Origin: Micromonospora sp. HM5-17
GTDB lineage: Bacteria > Actinomycetota > Actinomycetes > Mycobacteriales > Micromonosporaceae
Assembly: GCF_003762835.1 (NCBI RefSeq)
Contig: NZ_RJWA01000002.1
Span: forward strand, 868,001-932,000
Direction: 5' to 3'
Length of the DNA stretch: 64,000 bases
The first letter of the stretch is position 1, and each line of letters begins with the position of its first letter. Below, piece by piece: positions 8,043 through 17,075 of this stretch. Made by a program: the position numbers and the translations under genes. The notes under the pieces were generated by a model. That model had not been told where the DNA came from, did not search any database, and worked only from the letters and a program-made list of their open reading frames with translations.

Positions 8043-11000
8043 TCAACGGCAGGCCGCTCCGTTCAGGGTGAACAGCTCGGGATCGGGATTCGCGCCGCCG
8101 GCCGTGGTGGCGTTGAATCCGAACATCACGCTCGCGCCGGGGTGGATCCGCGAGTTGTACGACTCGTTGGTCGCGGTCACCGTCGCCCCCGTCTGACTGA
8201 CCTTGGCCAGCCACGCCTCCCGTACCTTCTGGTCCCCGGTGAAGGCGAACCGGAGGGTCCAGCCGGTGATCGGGGTCGAGCCGGTGTTGGTGATCGTCAC
8301 CTGCCCGGTGAAGCCGGTGCCGCCCTCCCAGCTGCCGAAGTTGGTGTACGTCACCCGGCAGCTCGGCGACGTCGGTTGCGTGGTGCCCTGGTCGGCGAGG
8401 AAGGAGGCGATCCAGGCCAGTGCGGAGTTCCAGTTGATCGCCACCTCGTTCGTCGCGTACGAGGCGATGTCGTCGACGTAGCAGAACATCGGGGCGCAGC
8501 CGTCGAGAAGCTGCTTGGCGAACGGGTCGTCGAGGTTCGCGTTCGCGCCACCGGCGAGGGAGCCCGCCGGCGGGTTCGGCAGCGTGGGGTCGTACTGGTT
8601 GCCGAAGATCCGGCTGTGCTGGTTGCGGGACGCCTTCTCACCCCAACCGGTGACGTAGGACTGGTTGAGCGCGTTGCGGCCGAAGATGTAGTCCATCGAC
8701 TGCACCGCACCGTCCCGGTACGCCACCTCGCCGGTCAGGTCGTACGCGGTGGCGAGCACCACCGCGTTGTTGATGATGTTGCTGTTGCCGCCCCAGAAGT
8801 AGGCGCCGGCGTGGCCCGGCATCGGCAGGCCGTACGCCTGTCCGCGCAGCGTCTCCAGGTACGCGTCGGCGGCGGCGACCACCGAGGCGCGGATCCGGTC
8901 CCGTTCCGCGGCCGGCAGGCGGCTCGGCACGGTGGCCAGGTCGAGCCGACCCAGCGCCGCGGTGCTGCCCCAGCCGAACCCGGTCGGCCCGAAGACGTTC
9001 CCGGTGTGGTGCGGCGAAGCGGTCAGATCGGCCAGGTAGGACGCCTCCCCGGTGGTCAGGTACAGCTCGGCGGCGGCCCAGTAGAACTCGTCGGTGACGT
9101 CGCCGTCGGCGTAGGAGCCGCCGCCGTTGCCGTCGTTCGGGTCGGCGTACCGGGTCGGGTTCGCCTTGGCCGCCGCGTACGCCGTGGTGGCCGCGGTCAG
9201 GCAGCGCTTCGCGAAGGCGGCGTCATACGGGGCGTAGAGCCGGGCGCACTGGGCGGCGGTGGCGGCCAGGTTGAGGGTGGCGGCGGTCGACGGCGGGTGC
9301 AGTTCGCGCGGCTCGGGGTCGTCCTCCGGCTGAAGCGGCAGCCCGGTCCAGTTCCGGTCGTGGATCTTGTGGTGGGCCATCCCGGCCAGCGGCTTGCCGG
9401 CCGGTACCTGCATCCGGAGCAGGAACTCCAGCTCCCACCGCGCCTCGTCGAGGATGTCCGGTACGCCGTTGCCGCGTTCCGGCACCCGCAGCGTGCCGTC
9501 GCCGAGCGCCGCGCCACCGCCGGCGCTGGGCGCGGTCTTGGTCCGCTCGAAGGCGTTCAACAGCTGGTAGGTGGCGATGCCGCCGTTGACGACGTACTTG
9601 CCGTGGTCGCCGGCGTCGTACCAGCCGCCGCGTACGTCGAGTCGGTAGTCGCAGACTCCCGGTTGGCAGGGGACGTCGGTGTCGCCCTGGTTCGGCGCCA
9701 CCCCGAGGTGGCCGGCCGGCCGGGCGTACTCGGCGCCGACCAGGTCGCCGTCGATCGGGATGCCGCTGCGCTGGATGTAGAAGAACTGCAGCGCGTCGGA
9801 GCGGAGCTGCTTCCACACGTCGGCCGAGATGTCGAACGGGTGGCTGGTCTCGCCGTCCGCGCTGAGCGTGTAGCCGGTGCCCGGGGTGCGGTAGTCGGAG
9901 AAGTCGACGGTGTGCACGTGCTGTGCGGAGGCCGGGTCGACGCCGCGCGGGGTGGTCCGGCCGCGCGCCACCACGGTGCCGGCGGCCGATGTCAGTTCCC
10001 AGGTGAGCGGCTCGGTCGCCTCGGTGACGATGGTGGCGTTCTTCGGCCCGTCCGGCAGGTAGCCGACCTGGTTGACCCGGACCCGGGGGCCGGTGTCCGG
10101 CACGTACGGCGGCTCCTCCTCCCCGCCGCGCAGCGAGACGTTGTCGAGGCAGAACGTGTACGGCTCGGCGTTGCCGCCGACCTGGAAGGCGACCTGGGCG
10201 AGGTTGGTGTCCTCGGTGGCGGTGAAGGTCCGCTCGACGTGCCGGACCTCGCCGGTCAGCGCGACGTCCTCGGCGAAGTACGAGGTGTACGGCTCGCTGC
10301 CGAGCTGCACCGTCGTCCGGACCGTCGCGCCCGGTTCGGCCGAGGCGTCGAAGGACAGGACGTACGTCTCTCCGGCGATCAGCGGTACGTCGTTCTGGCC
10401 GACCCCGGCGTCCCACGGGTTGGTCAGCCCGCCCGGCACCTGGGAGCAGAGCCGGCCGTCGACGACGCCGGTGGCGGTGGTGCCGTAGGAGTACCAGCCG
10501 GCGGTGCCGTTGCTGAAGTCGCCGTTGCTGATCTGCTCGGGGCCGCCGGGCGGGTCGGTCGAGGCGTCGCTGCGCAGCGAGACGTCGTCCAGGCAGAACG
10601 TGAACGCCTCGGCGGCGCCGCCGAGTTGGAAGGTGAGCGTGCCGTTGGCCGAGTTGAGGGTGCCGGTGAAGTCGTAGCCGAACTCCTCGGCCTCGGTGTC
10701 CAGCGCCACCTCGCGGGAGAGGACCGTGGTGTACGGCTCCTCGTTCAGCTGAACGTTGACCCGGACCGTGACGGGGGTGTCGGCCGAGGCGCGGAACCGT
10801 AGCGCGTAGGCGGCGTCGGTCGCGAGCGGGATGCCGTTGTGCCCGAGGCTGGCGTCCCACGGGTTGGTCAGCCCGCCCGGCACCTCGGCGCAGAGCTGAC
10901 CGTCGACGACCGAGAGCGGGACGTTGGCGGTGGACCACCACGGGTCGGTGCCGTCGGTGAAGGTGCCGTTGACGATGTGCTCGGTGGGCGCGAGCGGCTC

Positions 11001-11108
11001 GGCCGGCGCGGCGTACGCGGCGGTGGTGCCGCCGAGCAGTAACACGGTGGTGGCGAGCAGGGTGAGCGACCGGTGGAACCCGGGCTCGCGGTGGCGGGAT
11101 CGGGGCAC
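8043..11108 (-). CDS. Secreted multidomain GH9 cellulase (CBM4/9 x2, CelD-N, GH9, CBM2)
   Basis: A 1021-residue secreted enzyme that should hydrolyse beta-1,4-glucan. In order: a signal peptide to about residue 34 ending AYAAPAE; two CBM4/9-like modules at about 40-180 and 187-330, each containing [11 protein letters not shown]; a CelD N-terminal Ig-like domain from about 345 ([16 protein letters not shown]); a GH9 catalytic domain at about 440-900 with [17 protein letters not shown] (catalytic Asp pair) and [13 protein letters not shown] (proton-donor Glu); and a C-terminal CBM2 beginning [14 protein letters not shown]. The start is GTG at 11108 behind GGAAGGA; this places the signal peptide correctly, whereas the frame extends upstream with low-complexity residues. 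A CebR-type box lies at 11321-11334. The GH6 gene at 21355 is a likely functional partner. Confidence 0.93.
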   Translation of the reverse strand: MPRSRHREPGFHRSLTLLATTVLLLGGTTAAYAAPAEPLAPTEHIVNGTFTDGTDPWWSTANVPLSVVDGQLCAEVPGGLTNPWDASLGHNGIPLATDAAYALRFRASADTPVTVRVNVQLNEEPYTTVLSREVALDTEAEEFGYDFTGTLNSANGTLTFQLGGAAEAFTFCLDDVSLRSDASTDPPGGPEQISNGDFSNGTAGWYSYGTTATGVVDGRLCSQVPGGLTNPWDAGVGQNDVPLIAGETYVLSFDASAEPGATVRTTVQLGSEPYTSYFAEDVALTGEVRHVERTFTATEDTNLAQVAFQVGGNAEPYTFCLDNVSLRGGEEEPPYVPDTGPRVRVNQVGYLPDGPKNATIVTEATEPLTWELTSAAGTVVARGRTTPRGVDPASAQHVHTVDFSDYRTPGTGYTLSADGETSHPFDISADVWKQLRSDALQFFYIQRSGIPIDGDLVGAEYARPAGHLGVAPNQGDTDVPCQPGVCDYRLDVRGGWYDAGDHGKYVVNGGIATYQLLNAFERTKTAPSAGGGAALGDGTLRVPERGNGVPDILDEARWELEFLLRMQVPAGKPLAGMAHHKIHDRNWTGLPLQPEDDPEPRELHPPSTAATLNLAATAAQCARLYAPYDAAFAKRCLTAATTAYAAAKANPTRYADPNDGNGGGSYADGDVTDEFYWAAAELYLTTGEASYLADLTASPHHTGNVFGPTGFGWGSTAALGRLDLATVPSRLPAAERDRIRASVVAAADAYLETLRGQAYGLPMPGHAGAYFWGGNSNIINNAVVLATAYDLTGEVAYRDGAVQSMDYIFGRNALNQSYVTGWGEKASRNQHSRIFGNQYDPTLPNPPAGSLAGGANANLDDPFAKQLLDGCAPMFCYVDDIASYATNEVAINWNSALAWIASFLADQGTTQPTSPSCRVTYTNFGSWEGGTGFTGQVTITNTGSTPITGWTLRFAFTGDQKVREAWLAKVSQTGATVTATNESYNSRIHPGASVMFGFNATTAGGANPDPELFTLNGAACR
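10407..10885. repeat. Direct repeat marking duplicated CBM4/9 modules
   Basis: A 35-nt exact direct repeat occurs at 10407-10441 and 10851-10885, 444 bp apart, within the two consecutive CBM4/9-type modules of the GH9 gene. The surrounding coding sequence is similar but diverged. The spacing equals one module, so this looks like an intragenic module duplication with one strongly conserved or recently homogenised patch. Confidence 0.8.
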
Positions 11109-11320
11109 AGGGAATCCTTCCGGTTGGGGGACGGTTGACGCCCGGTCGGCCTCGTGACGTGCGGTACGGCCGTCCCGGTGCGTGGCTGGGTGATGCGGGT
11201 GTGTGGTCGTCTCCGGGGCGCCGCCGAGGGTGGTGTGGGGGCGTGCGGGCAGGTGGTGGTGCGGGCGGTGTCTCGTGGTGCGGGCGGGCCCGGCGACCGG
11301 GTCGGATGCCGAGCCGCGAG

Positions 11321-11376
11321 TGGGAGCGCTCCCAATCATCGGTGCTGATGGTGCCAGTCCCCGACCGAGGTGTCAA
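11321..11376 (-). promoter_or_regulatory. CebR-type operator and promoter of the GH9 gene
   Basis: TGGGAGCGCTCCCA at 11321-11334 is a perfect palindrome identical to the consensus of CebR/CelR, the LacI-family repressor that releases cellulase genes when cello-oligosaccharides are present. Upstream on the minus strand are TTGACA (11376-11371) and, 17 nt on, CACCAT (11353-11348), a plausible promoter that would place the box just downstream of the transcription start. The start codon is 213 nt further on, implying a long leader or an extra downstream promoter. The box lies in the 441-bp gap shared with the divergent PP2C gene. Confidence 0.8.
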
Positions 11377-11533
11377 TCGACTGATCTGGATGGTGTGTCG
11401 GCTGGGCGGTCCGGCATCCGGGCGACCGACCGGTCGGGTGACTCCGGAGCGCTGTCCGTGCCGTGACGCAGGGTCAAATTCGGATCCGCTTCGGCCAGTC
11501 GGTGATCTACTGCGAGCATTCCGGCCGTCTTTT

Positions 11534-11550
11534 TGGCAGGCTGCCTGCCA
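11534..11550 (+). promoter_or_regulatory. Perfect palindrome overlapping the PP2C start codon
   Basis: TGGCAGG-CTG-CCTGCCA has perfect 7-nt arms and a 3-nt centre, and its last base is the A of the ATG at 11550. As RNA it would put the start codon and any ribosome site in a stem; as DNA it could be an operator. No separate Shine-Dalgarno sequence is visible upstream of this start. Confidence 0.5.
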
Positions 11551-12275
11551 TGAGCCTGAAGCTGCGATCCGTGGCGGTGAGCCACCGCGGTTTGATCCGG
11601 GACGCGAACCAGGACTCCGTGCACGCCGGTCCCTGGTTGATCGCCGTGGCCGACGGCATGGGAGGGATGGCCGCTGGCGACCTGGCCAGCCGAATCGCCA
11701 TCGAGGCGCTCCGGCCGCTCGACGTGGAGACTCCCGAGGAGAGTCTGGTCGGCGCCCTACAGGACGCGGTCGACGCGGCCAGCGCCAGGATCCGGGCCGC
11801 GGTCACCGAGGACCCGGAGCGGCAGGGCATGGGGACGACGCTCACGGCGCTCCTGCTCGCCCGGACCGGAGGCTGCCTCGCGTTGGCCCACGTCGGCGAC
11901 TCCCGCGCGTACCTGCTGCGCGGCGGCACGATGACCCAGTTGACCAGGGACGACACCTTCGTCCAGCTACTGCTCGACGAGGGGGTCATCAGCCTGGAGG
12001 AGGCGCAGAACCACCCGCGGCGGGCCGTCGTCACCCGGGCCCTCCAGGGGGAGCCGGTCACCCCCGCGTACACCACGCTGGTGCCGAAGGAGAGCGACCG
12101 TTGGCTTCTCTGCAGCGACGGGTTGTCCAATGTGGTCCGCGGTGAGACGCTCGCGGAGACCCTGCTCGGGCACGCCGACCCGGCGGCCTGCGCCCAGCGG
12201 CTGGTCGAGCTGGCTCTCCAGGCGGGTGGGCCGGACAACATCACCGTCGTGGTCGCCGACCTCGTCGACGGCTGA
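11550..12275 (+). CDS. PP2C-family serine/threonine protein phosphatase
   Basis: A 241-residue stand-alone PPM/PP2C catalytic domain that removes phosphate from Ser/Thr with two divalent metals. Metal and motif residues are visible in order: RDANQDS, VADGMGG, GMGTTLTALL, HVGDSRAYLLR, LTRDDTFVQLL, LLCSDGLSNVV and GGPDNITVVV. The frame opens at 11463, but ATG at 11550 begins right at the family's first strand (LKLRSVAVSHRGLIRD) and is the better start. Unlike PstP it has no transmembrane helix or extracellular domain, and no kinase gene is adjacent, so it is a cytosolic phosphatase of unknown target, possibly for serine/threonine kinases or anti-sigma antagonists. Confidence 0.9.
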   Translation: MSLKLRSVAVSHRGLIRDANQDSVHAGPWLIAVADGMGGMAAGDLASRIAIEALRPLDVETPEESLVGALQDAVDAASARIRAAVTEDPERQGMGTTLTALLLARTGGCLALAHVGDSRAYLLRGGTMTQLTRDDTFVQLLLDEGVISLEEAQNHPRRAVVTRALQGEPVTPAYTTLVPKESDRWLLCSDGLSNVVRGETLAETLLGHADPAACAQRLVELALQAGGPDNITVVVADLVDG

Positions 12276-12276
12276 G

Positions 12277-12303
12277 CGGCCGGCGCCGACCCGTCGCCGG
12301 CCG
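12277..12303. terminator. Hairpin between convergent PP2C and hrpB genes
   Basis: Nine perfect G/C pairs (12277-12285 with 12295-12303) enclose a 9-nt loop immediately after the PP2C stop codon and just beyond the hrpB stop. The stem is stable and its position between convergent genes supports a bidirectional terminator. Confidence 0.6.
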
Positions 12304-12305
12304 GG

Positions 12306-14939
12306 TCAGCGGCGGGGCCGGCCCGCCCGGGCCGGGGGCGCCTCGGTCGGGTCCGCCGGCCACGGATGGCGGGGGTACCGTCCCCGCAACTCGGCCCGGA
12401 CCTGGGGATAGCCGGTCCGCCAGAACGAGGCGAGGTCCCGGGTCACCGCCACCGGCCGCCCGGCGGGAGAGAGCAGGTGCAGCAGCACCGGTACCCGCCC
12501 GTCGGCGATCCGCGGCACCTCCCGCCAGCCGAAGGTCTCCTGAAGCCGGACCGCCAGCACGGGCGCGGTCGGATCGCGGTAGTCCACCCGCGGCCGCGAC
12601 CCGCTGGGCACCGTGAGCCGTTCCGGTGCCACCTCGTCGAGCCGGGCGGCCTGGGCCCACGGCACGAGCCGGCGCAGTGCCGCCGCCACGTCGATCCGGG
12701 CGAGGTCGGCCCGCCGCCGGGAGGCGGCGAGTTCGGGTCCGAGCCACTCCTCGGCTCCGGCCAGCAGCGCCGCGTCGCTCACGTCCGGCCAGGGCGCGCC
12801 GAGCGCGTACCGGCAGAACGCCAGCCGGTCCCGTAGCGCCCGGGCGGCCGGGGTCCAGGGCAGCAGGGAGAGGCCGACCTGGCGGAGACCGTCGAGCAGT
12901 GCGGCGGTGAGGGCGGCGGGGTCGGGCTGACGGAGCGGACGGTCGGCCAGGACGATGGCGCCGAGTCGGGTCAGCTCGCGGGCCACCACGTCCCCGTCGG
13001 ACCATCTGATCTCCTGCTCCTGCCGGAGCAGCGCGGCGCCCGCCTCCCGCGCCGTCACCTCGTCGACGACCGCCGCCTGCCGGATCACCGCGCCCCGCCG
13101 ACCGGGCGCGCGGTCCGCGACCGCGATCGCCAGCCACGGTGCCCCGGCCAGCGGGGAGGCGGGCACCAGCTCCGCGGCCGTGCCGCCAGCCATCAGGTAC
13201 GTCGTGCCGCCCGGCTCGCGTACCCGGGCCAGCCGCTCCGGATAGGCCAGGCCGACCAGCAGGCCCGCGGCCAGGTCGTCCGGCAGGTCGGCGTCGGTCC
13301 GGACCGGTCGGCCGCCGCCCGGTGCCCCGGCGACCGCCCAGTCCCCGGCGGCACCCCGGTCGCGGTGGCGCTGGTCGTCGTTCGGATTTTCGGCGTCCCC
13401 CGCGTCCCGGCTGGCGGCCCGGCCCGGGCCGTCGAGGGCGGCGCACAACCGGCGTGCCTCGGTGCGCCAGCGGGCGGTGGCGGCGGGGTCCGCCCCGGAC
13501 CGCAGCCGTCGCCAGGTCTCCACCAGGTCATCGCCACCCGTCGGGGTCTCGGCGAGCACCGCCACCACCTCGGCGGCGCGGGGTGTCCCCAGCGTCCCGG
13601 CCCCGTCCAGCAGCGCCCGGGCCAGCCGGGGATGGATGCCGATCGCGGCCATCGCCCGACCCCGCTCGGTGGCCCGGCCGTCGGGCCCGACCGCGCCGAG
13701 CGCCGCCAGGACGCGCCGGGCGGCCCGCAACGCGGCCTCCGGCGGCGGGTCCGGCAGGGCGAGCCCGGTTCCGTCGGGGTCGCCCCAGCAGGCGAGGTGG
13801 AGCGCGAAGCCGGTGAGGTCGGCGACCGCGATCTCCGGTTCGGGGTGTGCGGGCAGCCGCTCGTGGTCCAGCTCCGACCAGCACCGGTAGACCCGACCCG
13901 GCCCCTGGCGTCCGGCGCGTCCGGCGCGCTGGTCGGCCGCCGCTCGGGATACCGGCACCGTGACCAGCGCGCCCAGCCCACGCGCCAGATCCGTGCGGGC
14001 CACCCGGCTCAGCCCGGCGTCGACCACCACCCGTACCCCCGGCACCGTCAGGCTGGTCTCCGCGACGGCGGTGGCGAGCACCACCCGGCGCCGGGCGCCC
14101 GCCGGCCGCAGCGCCGCGTCCTGCGCGTCGCTGGACTGGCGTCCGTGCAGGGTCACCAGCTCGACGTCGTCGCGTACGCCGGCCAGCCGTCCGGTGACCC
14201 CGGCTATCTCTCCCGCCCCGGGCAGGAAGACCAGCACGTCACCGTCCGCTTCGGCGAGCGCGCGCCGGACCGTGGCCGCGACGTGGTCGAGCAACCGGGG
14301 ATCGACGCGCAGGCCGTGCGGCGGGTCCACCGGCCGCGGCGGGGGTGCCCAGACCACCTCCACCGGGTACGTCCGCCCCTCGGCGTACCGCACCGGCGCC
14401 GGCCCGCGGGTGTCGCCGAGGAGCGTGGCGAGCCGCTCCTCCCGGGCCGTGGCGGACATCGCGAGCAGGCGCAGGTCGGGGCGGAGCGCGGCCCGCACCT
14501 CGACGCTGAACGCCAGCGCAAGGTCGGAGTCGAGCTGTCGCTCGTGGCACTCGTCGAGCAGGACAGCGCCGGTGCCGGCCAGCTCCGGGTCGTGCTGGAG
14601 GCGCTGGACGAGCAGGCCGGTGGTGACCACCTCGATCCGGGTCCGGGACCCGACCCGGCGCTCGCCGCGCACGGCGTACCCGACGGTCTCGCCGACGCGC
14701 TCGCCGAGGAGCTCCGCCATCCGGCGGGCGGCGGCCCGGGCGGCGATCCGGCGCGGCTGGGCGATCACGACCCGGCCGTCGACCTGATCAGTCAGGGCCA
14801 ACGGGACCAGGGTGGTCTTGCCGGTCCCGGGCGGCGCGACCAGGACGGCGGTTCCGGAGTCGCGGAGCGCCGCCGACACGTCCGCGAGCGCGTGCCGGAC
14901 CGGGAGGTCAGGCAGCGGATCGGGAAGCGGCACCGGCAC
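12306..14939 (-). CDS. hrpB: ATP-dependent helicase HrpB
   Basis: The 877-residue product is a DExH-box helicase of the HrpB type. Motifs in order: Walker A PPGTGKTTLVPLAL near residue 40, the DExH box as DECHER near 130, SATAREERLATLL (motif III), GAGEIAGV, VVLATAVAETSLTVPGVRVV (motif V) and QRAGRAGRQGPGRVYRCW (motif VI), followed by helical HA2-like and long HrpB C-terminal regions ending in Arg-rich residues. HrpB unwinds RNA with ATP; its bacterial role is poorly defined. GTG at 14939 is the start, with NVALAD-type lead-in sequence absent and LPDLPVRHALADV just after it. Length matches the family's roughly 800-880 residues. It is a single gene, convergent with the phosphatase. Confidence 0.93.
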   Translation of the reverse strand: MPVPLPDPLPDLPVRHALADVSAALRDSGTAVLVAPPGTGKTTLVPLALTDQVDGRVVIAQPRRIAARAAARRMAELLGERVGETVGYAVRGERRVGSRTRIEVVTTGLLVQRLQHDPELAGTGAVLLDECHERQLDSDLALAFSVEVRAALRPDLRLLAMSATAREERLATLLGDTRGPAPVRYAEGRTYPVEVVWAPPPRPVDPPHGLRVDPRLLDHVAATVRRALAEADGDVLVFLPGAGEIAGVTGRLAGVRDDVELVTLHGRQSSDAQDAALRPAGARRRVVLATAVAETSLTVPGVRVVVDAGLSRVARTDLARGLGALVTVPVSRAAADQRAGRAGRQGPGRVYRCWSELDHERLPAHPEPEIAVADLTGFALHLACWGDPDGTGLALPDPPPEAALRAARRVLAALGAVGPDGRATERGRAMAAIGIHPRLARALLDGAGTLGTPRAAEVVAVLAETPTGGDDLVETWRRLRSGADPAATARWRTEARRLCAALDGPGRAASRDAGDAENPNDDQRHRDRGAAGDWAVAGAPGGGRPVRTDADLPDDLAAGLLVGLAYPERLARVREPGGTTYLMAGGTAAELVPASPLAGAPWLAIAVADRAPGRRGAVIRQAAVVDEVTAREAGAALLRQEQEIRWSDGDVVARELTRLGAIVLADRPLRQPDPAALTAALLDGLRQVGLSLLPWTPAARALRDRLAFCRYALGAPWPDVSDAALLAGAEEWLGPELAASRRRADLARIDVAAALRRLVPWAQAARLDEVAPERLTVPSGSRPRVDYRDPTAPVLAVRLQETFGWREVPRIADGRVPVLLHLLSPAGRPVAVTRDLASFWRTGYPQVRAELRGRYPRHPWPADPTEAPPARAGRPRR

Positions 14940-15028
14940 AGTGTCGCACCGCGCGGCCGGAGGCCGGTCCGCCGGTACGCGGTGCCGGCCGGATCGGCGA
15001 CGGGGCTCGTCCGTTCGTGCGGTCCCGC

Positions 15029-15850
15029 TCAGTACGTGTCGGCGAGCCGGGTGCGGAGCGTGGCGAGGGCGCGGGCCAGCAGCCGGCTGACGTGCATCTG
15101 CGATACCCCGATCCGCTCGGCGATCTGGGACTGGGTGAGGTTGCCGTAGAAGCGGAGGGTGAGGATCTTCTGCTCGCGTTCGTCGAGGGTGGCCAGGGCG
15201 GGGTGGAGGGCGACCCGGAGTTCGGCCAGCTCGTACTCGTTGTCGTCGGCCCCGAACAGGTCGCCGAGTTCGGTGGTGCGGTCGCCGTCGCCGGTGGGGG
15301 TGGAGAGGGACAGGGCGGAGTAGGCGCGGGTGGCCTCGAGTCCGTCAAGGACCTCTTCCTCGGTGAGGTTGAGGTGAGCGGCGATGTCGGCGACGGTGGG
15401 CGAGCGGCCGAGCGTCTGCGGGAGCCGGGTGGTGGCCTCGCCGATGGCCAGGCGGAGTTCCTGGAGGCGGCGGGGAACCCGGATGTCCCAGGTGCGGTCA
15501 CGGAAGTGTCGCTTGAGCTCGCCGATGATCGTCGGGATGGCGTAGCCGGCGAAGTCGACGCCGCGGGCGGGATCGTACCTGTCGATGGCGTTGATGAGGC
15601 CGATGGCGGCGGTCTGGACGAGGTCGTCCGTGGGCTCGCCGCGTCCGCCGTAGCGGTGGGCGAGGTGGTGGGCCAGGGGGAGCCAGGCCTCGACGGCCCT
15701 GTCGCGCAGGGCGGGACGGTCGGGGTGACGGGCCGGCAGGGCGGCCAGGGCGTGCAGCAGGTCGGTGGCGCTGTCGGTGAGAACGGCCGGGTCGAGGGCG
15801 GCTGTGGTGCTGTGGGGTGTGGCGGCTTGCCGGTTCGTGGTCGCTGTCAT
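15029..15850 (-). CDS. SigB/SigF-family alternative sigma factor
   Basis: This 273-residue protein has the region 2-3-4 layout of the SigB/F/G family: HLAHRYGGRGEPTDDLVQ and IGLINAIDRYDPARGVDF (region 2), then FAGYAIPTIIGELKRHFRD and RVPRRLQELRLAI (region 3), and LDEREQKILTLRFYGNLTQS with IAERIGVSQMHVSRLLARAL (region 4 helix-turn-helix). Such factors direct stress or developmental promoters and are normally held by an RsbW/SpoIIAB-type anti-sigma factor, but none is adjacent. ATG at 15850 has AGGGGGACC just upstream. The 178-bp AT-richer gap to the divergent MobA-like gene contains its promoter. Confidence 0.9.
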   Translation of the reverse strand: MTATTNRQAATPHSTTAALDPAVLTDSATDLLHALAALPARHPDRPALRDRAVEAWLPLAHHLAHRYGGRGEPTDDLVQTAAIGLINAIDRYDPARGVDFAGYAIPTIIGELKRHFRDRTWDIRVPRRLQELRLAIGEATTRLPQTLGRSPTVADIAAHLNLTEEEVLDGLEATRAYSALSLSTPTGDGDRTTELGDLFGADDNEYELAELRVALHPALATLDEREQKILTLRFYGNLTQSQIAERIGVSQMHVSRLLARALATLRTRLADTY

Positions 15851-16016
15851 GGTGGTCCCCCTGAACCGTGCGCTGATGTCCGTTGGTCTGGCATAGATGT
15901 ATCTGTTTGGGTCATCATCCTAGCCTGATCGTATGGAAGAGATCTGGCCGAAAGGACGATGTATTAAGCTCGCCTTCTGGATAAATGGTTCGGGTCACGC
16001 GATACTGTCGCTCGAC

Positions 16017-16022
16017 TAGGCT
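16017..16022 (+). promoter_or_regulatory. -10 element (TAGGCT) for a probably leaderless transcript
   Basis: TAGGCT lies 6 nt before the GTG at 16029, and no Shine-Dalgarno sequence is present. With this spacing transcription would begin at or within a base or two of the start codon. The -35 region is weak (GGTCAC at 15993-15998 with an 18-nt spacer). Confidence 0.45.
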
Positions 16023-16028
16023 CCGGAC

Positions 16029-16634
16029 GTGCCCATCGCAGCGACCACACCGCGCGCTCCGGCCGCCCGCGTCGCCGGGCTGGTGCTCGCCGCGGGGGCC
16101 GGGCGCCGGTACGGGCGCCCGAAGGCGCTGGTCCGACTGGACGACGGACGCCTCCTGGTCGAGCGGGCGGTCGAGGCGGCCCGAGACGGTGGCTGCGACC
16201 CGGTGGTCGTGATCCTCGGTGCGGCCGCGGCCACGGTCCGGGCCCGGGCCGACCTCGGCGCGGCCGTGCCCCTGGAGAACCCGGACTGGCCGACCGGGAT
16301 GGGCTCCTCGTTGCGGGCCGGCCTGGCCGCGCTGGCCGAGACCGACGCCGTCGCCGCGCTGGTGCTTCTCGTCGACATGCCCGGTGTCACCGCCGACGCG
16401 GTAGGTCGGCTGGTCGACCTCGCCGCCCCGGAGGTGCTGGCCACCGCGGGGTACGGTCCCCGGCGCGGCCATCCCGTGCTGCTCGGTCGCGATCACTGGC
16501 CGGGGGTCGCCGCCTCCGCCACCGGCGACGTCGGCGCGCGGGGGTATCTGCGGCGGCACGCGGCGCTGCTGCGGGTCGTCCGCTGCGACGACGTCGCGGA
16601 CGACGTCGACCTGGACGTGCCGCCGGCGACCTGA
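16029..16634 (+). CDS. MobA-like NTP transferase
   Basis: The 201-residue protein opens with the nucleotide-binding signature of the MobA/MocA family, GLVLAAGAGRRYGRPKALV, near residues 18-36, followed by VVVILGAAAATV, ENPDWPTGMGSSLRAGL and LLVDMPGVTADAVGRL, which contains the metal-binding Asp. Such enzymes transfer CMP or GMP to molybdopterin, or work in cofactor or sugar-nucleotide synthesis. The GMGSSLRAG segment is closest to the MocA/xanthine-dehydrogenase-associated group, but no molybdenum enzyme is in the window. The start is GTG at 16029. A hairpin follows the stop. Confidence 0.85.
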   Translation: MPIAATTPRAPAARVAGLVLAAGAGRRYGRPKALVRLDDGRLLVERAVEAARDGGCDPVVVILGAAAATVRARADLGAAVPLENPDWPTGMGSSLRAGLAALAETDAVAALVLLVDMPGVTADAVGRLVDLAAPEVLATAGYGPRRGHPVLLGRDHWPGVAASATGDVGARGYLRRHAALLRVVRCDDVADDVDLDVPPAT

Positions 16635-16643
16635 CCCGGGGTT

Positions 16644-16665
16644 CCCCGGCACCCAGCCGCCGGGG
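16644..16665 (+). terminator. Terminator-like hairpin after the MobA-like gene
   Basis: Seven perfect pairs (CCCCGGC at 16644-16650 with GCCGGGG at 16659-16665) enclose an 8-nt loop, 9 nt after the stop codon. There is no U-tract. Confidence 0.5.
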
Positions 16666-17075
16666 GGTGGAAACACACCGAGAGTCCGCCCCGGGTCGTC
16701 CGTGACGTCTGCCCCGTTCCGTGTGGTTCTGCAATGTCTGCGTGGTCTCACCGCCCCGTGGGGTCTCGCCGGGAGGCGGGACCGCGAGCCGGGCATGTTA
16801 CCGGGAAGTCGGGCTGCGCTTCGGGTTTCCGGCGGCCCTGACGGGCAATTCGGTGTCTGGGGTTGGCCGGTATGAGCCGTGGCGGGGTGTGGGGCGTCGC
16901 GTGGTGGTCTGTCCGGCAGACCCGTGGCAGCCGAGCGGGGTGCGCCGCCCCGCCCAGGGCGTGACGCCGGCCGTCCCACCACCGGTGCGCGGGACGCCAC
17001 CGTGGACCCGGCTGGTGGACGACCGGTGGGCCGACACGCGTCCAGGGCCGAACGGTGACGACCAGGGGAGGACAG
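16666..17075. other. 410-bp intergenic region
   Basis: I see no convincing coding frame here: the open frames present are arginine/proline-rich and lack a ribosome site. It is mainly GC-rich sequence between the MobA-like terminator and the small membrane protein gene. The promoter for the latter should be within the last 150 bp, but no clear -35/-10 pair stands out. Confidence 0.4.

Noticed and set aside
7920-10802. Plus-strand frame of 960 aa
   Set aside because: It is antisense to the GH9 cellulase gene; its residues are a low-complexity mix of Val, Arg, Gly and Asp with no recognisable domain.
13365-15149. Plus-strand frame of 594 aa opposite hrpB
   Set aside because: Antisense to a full helicase; lacks any domain motif.
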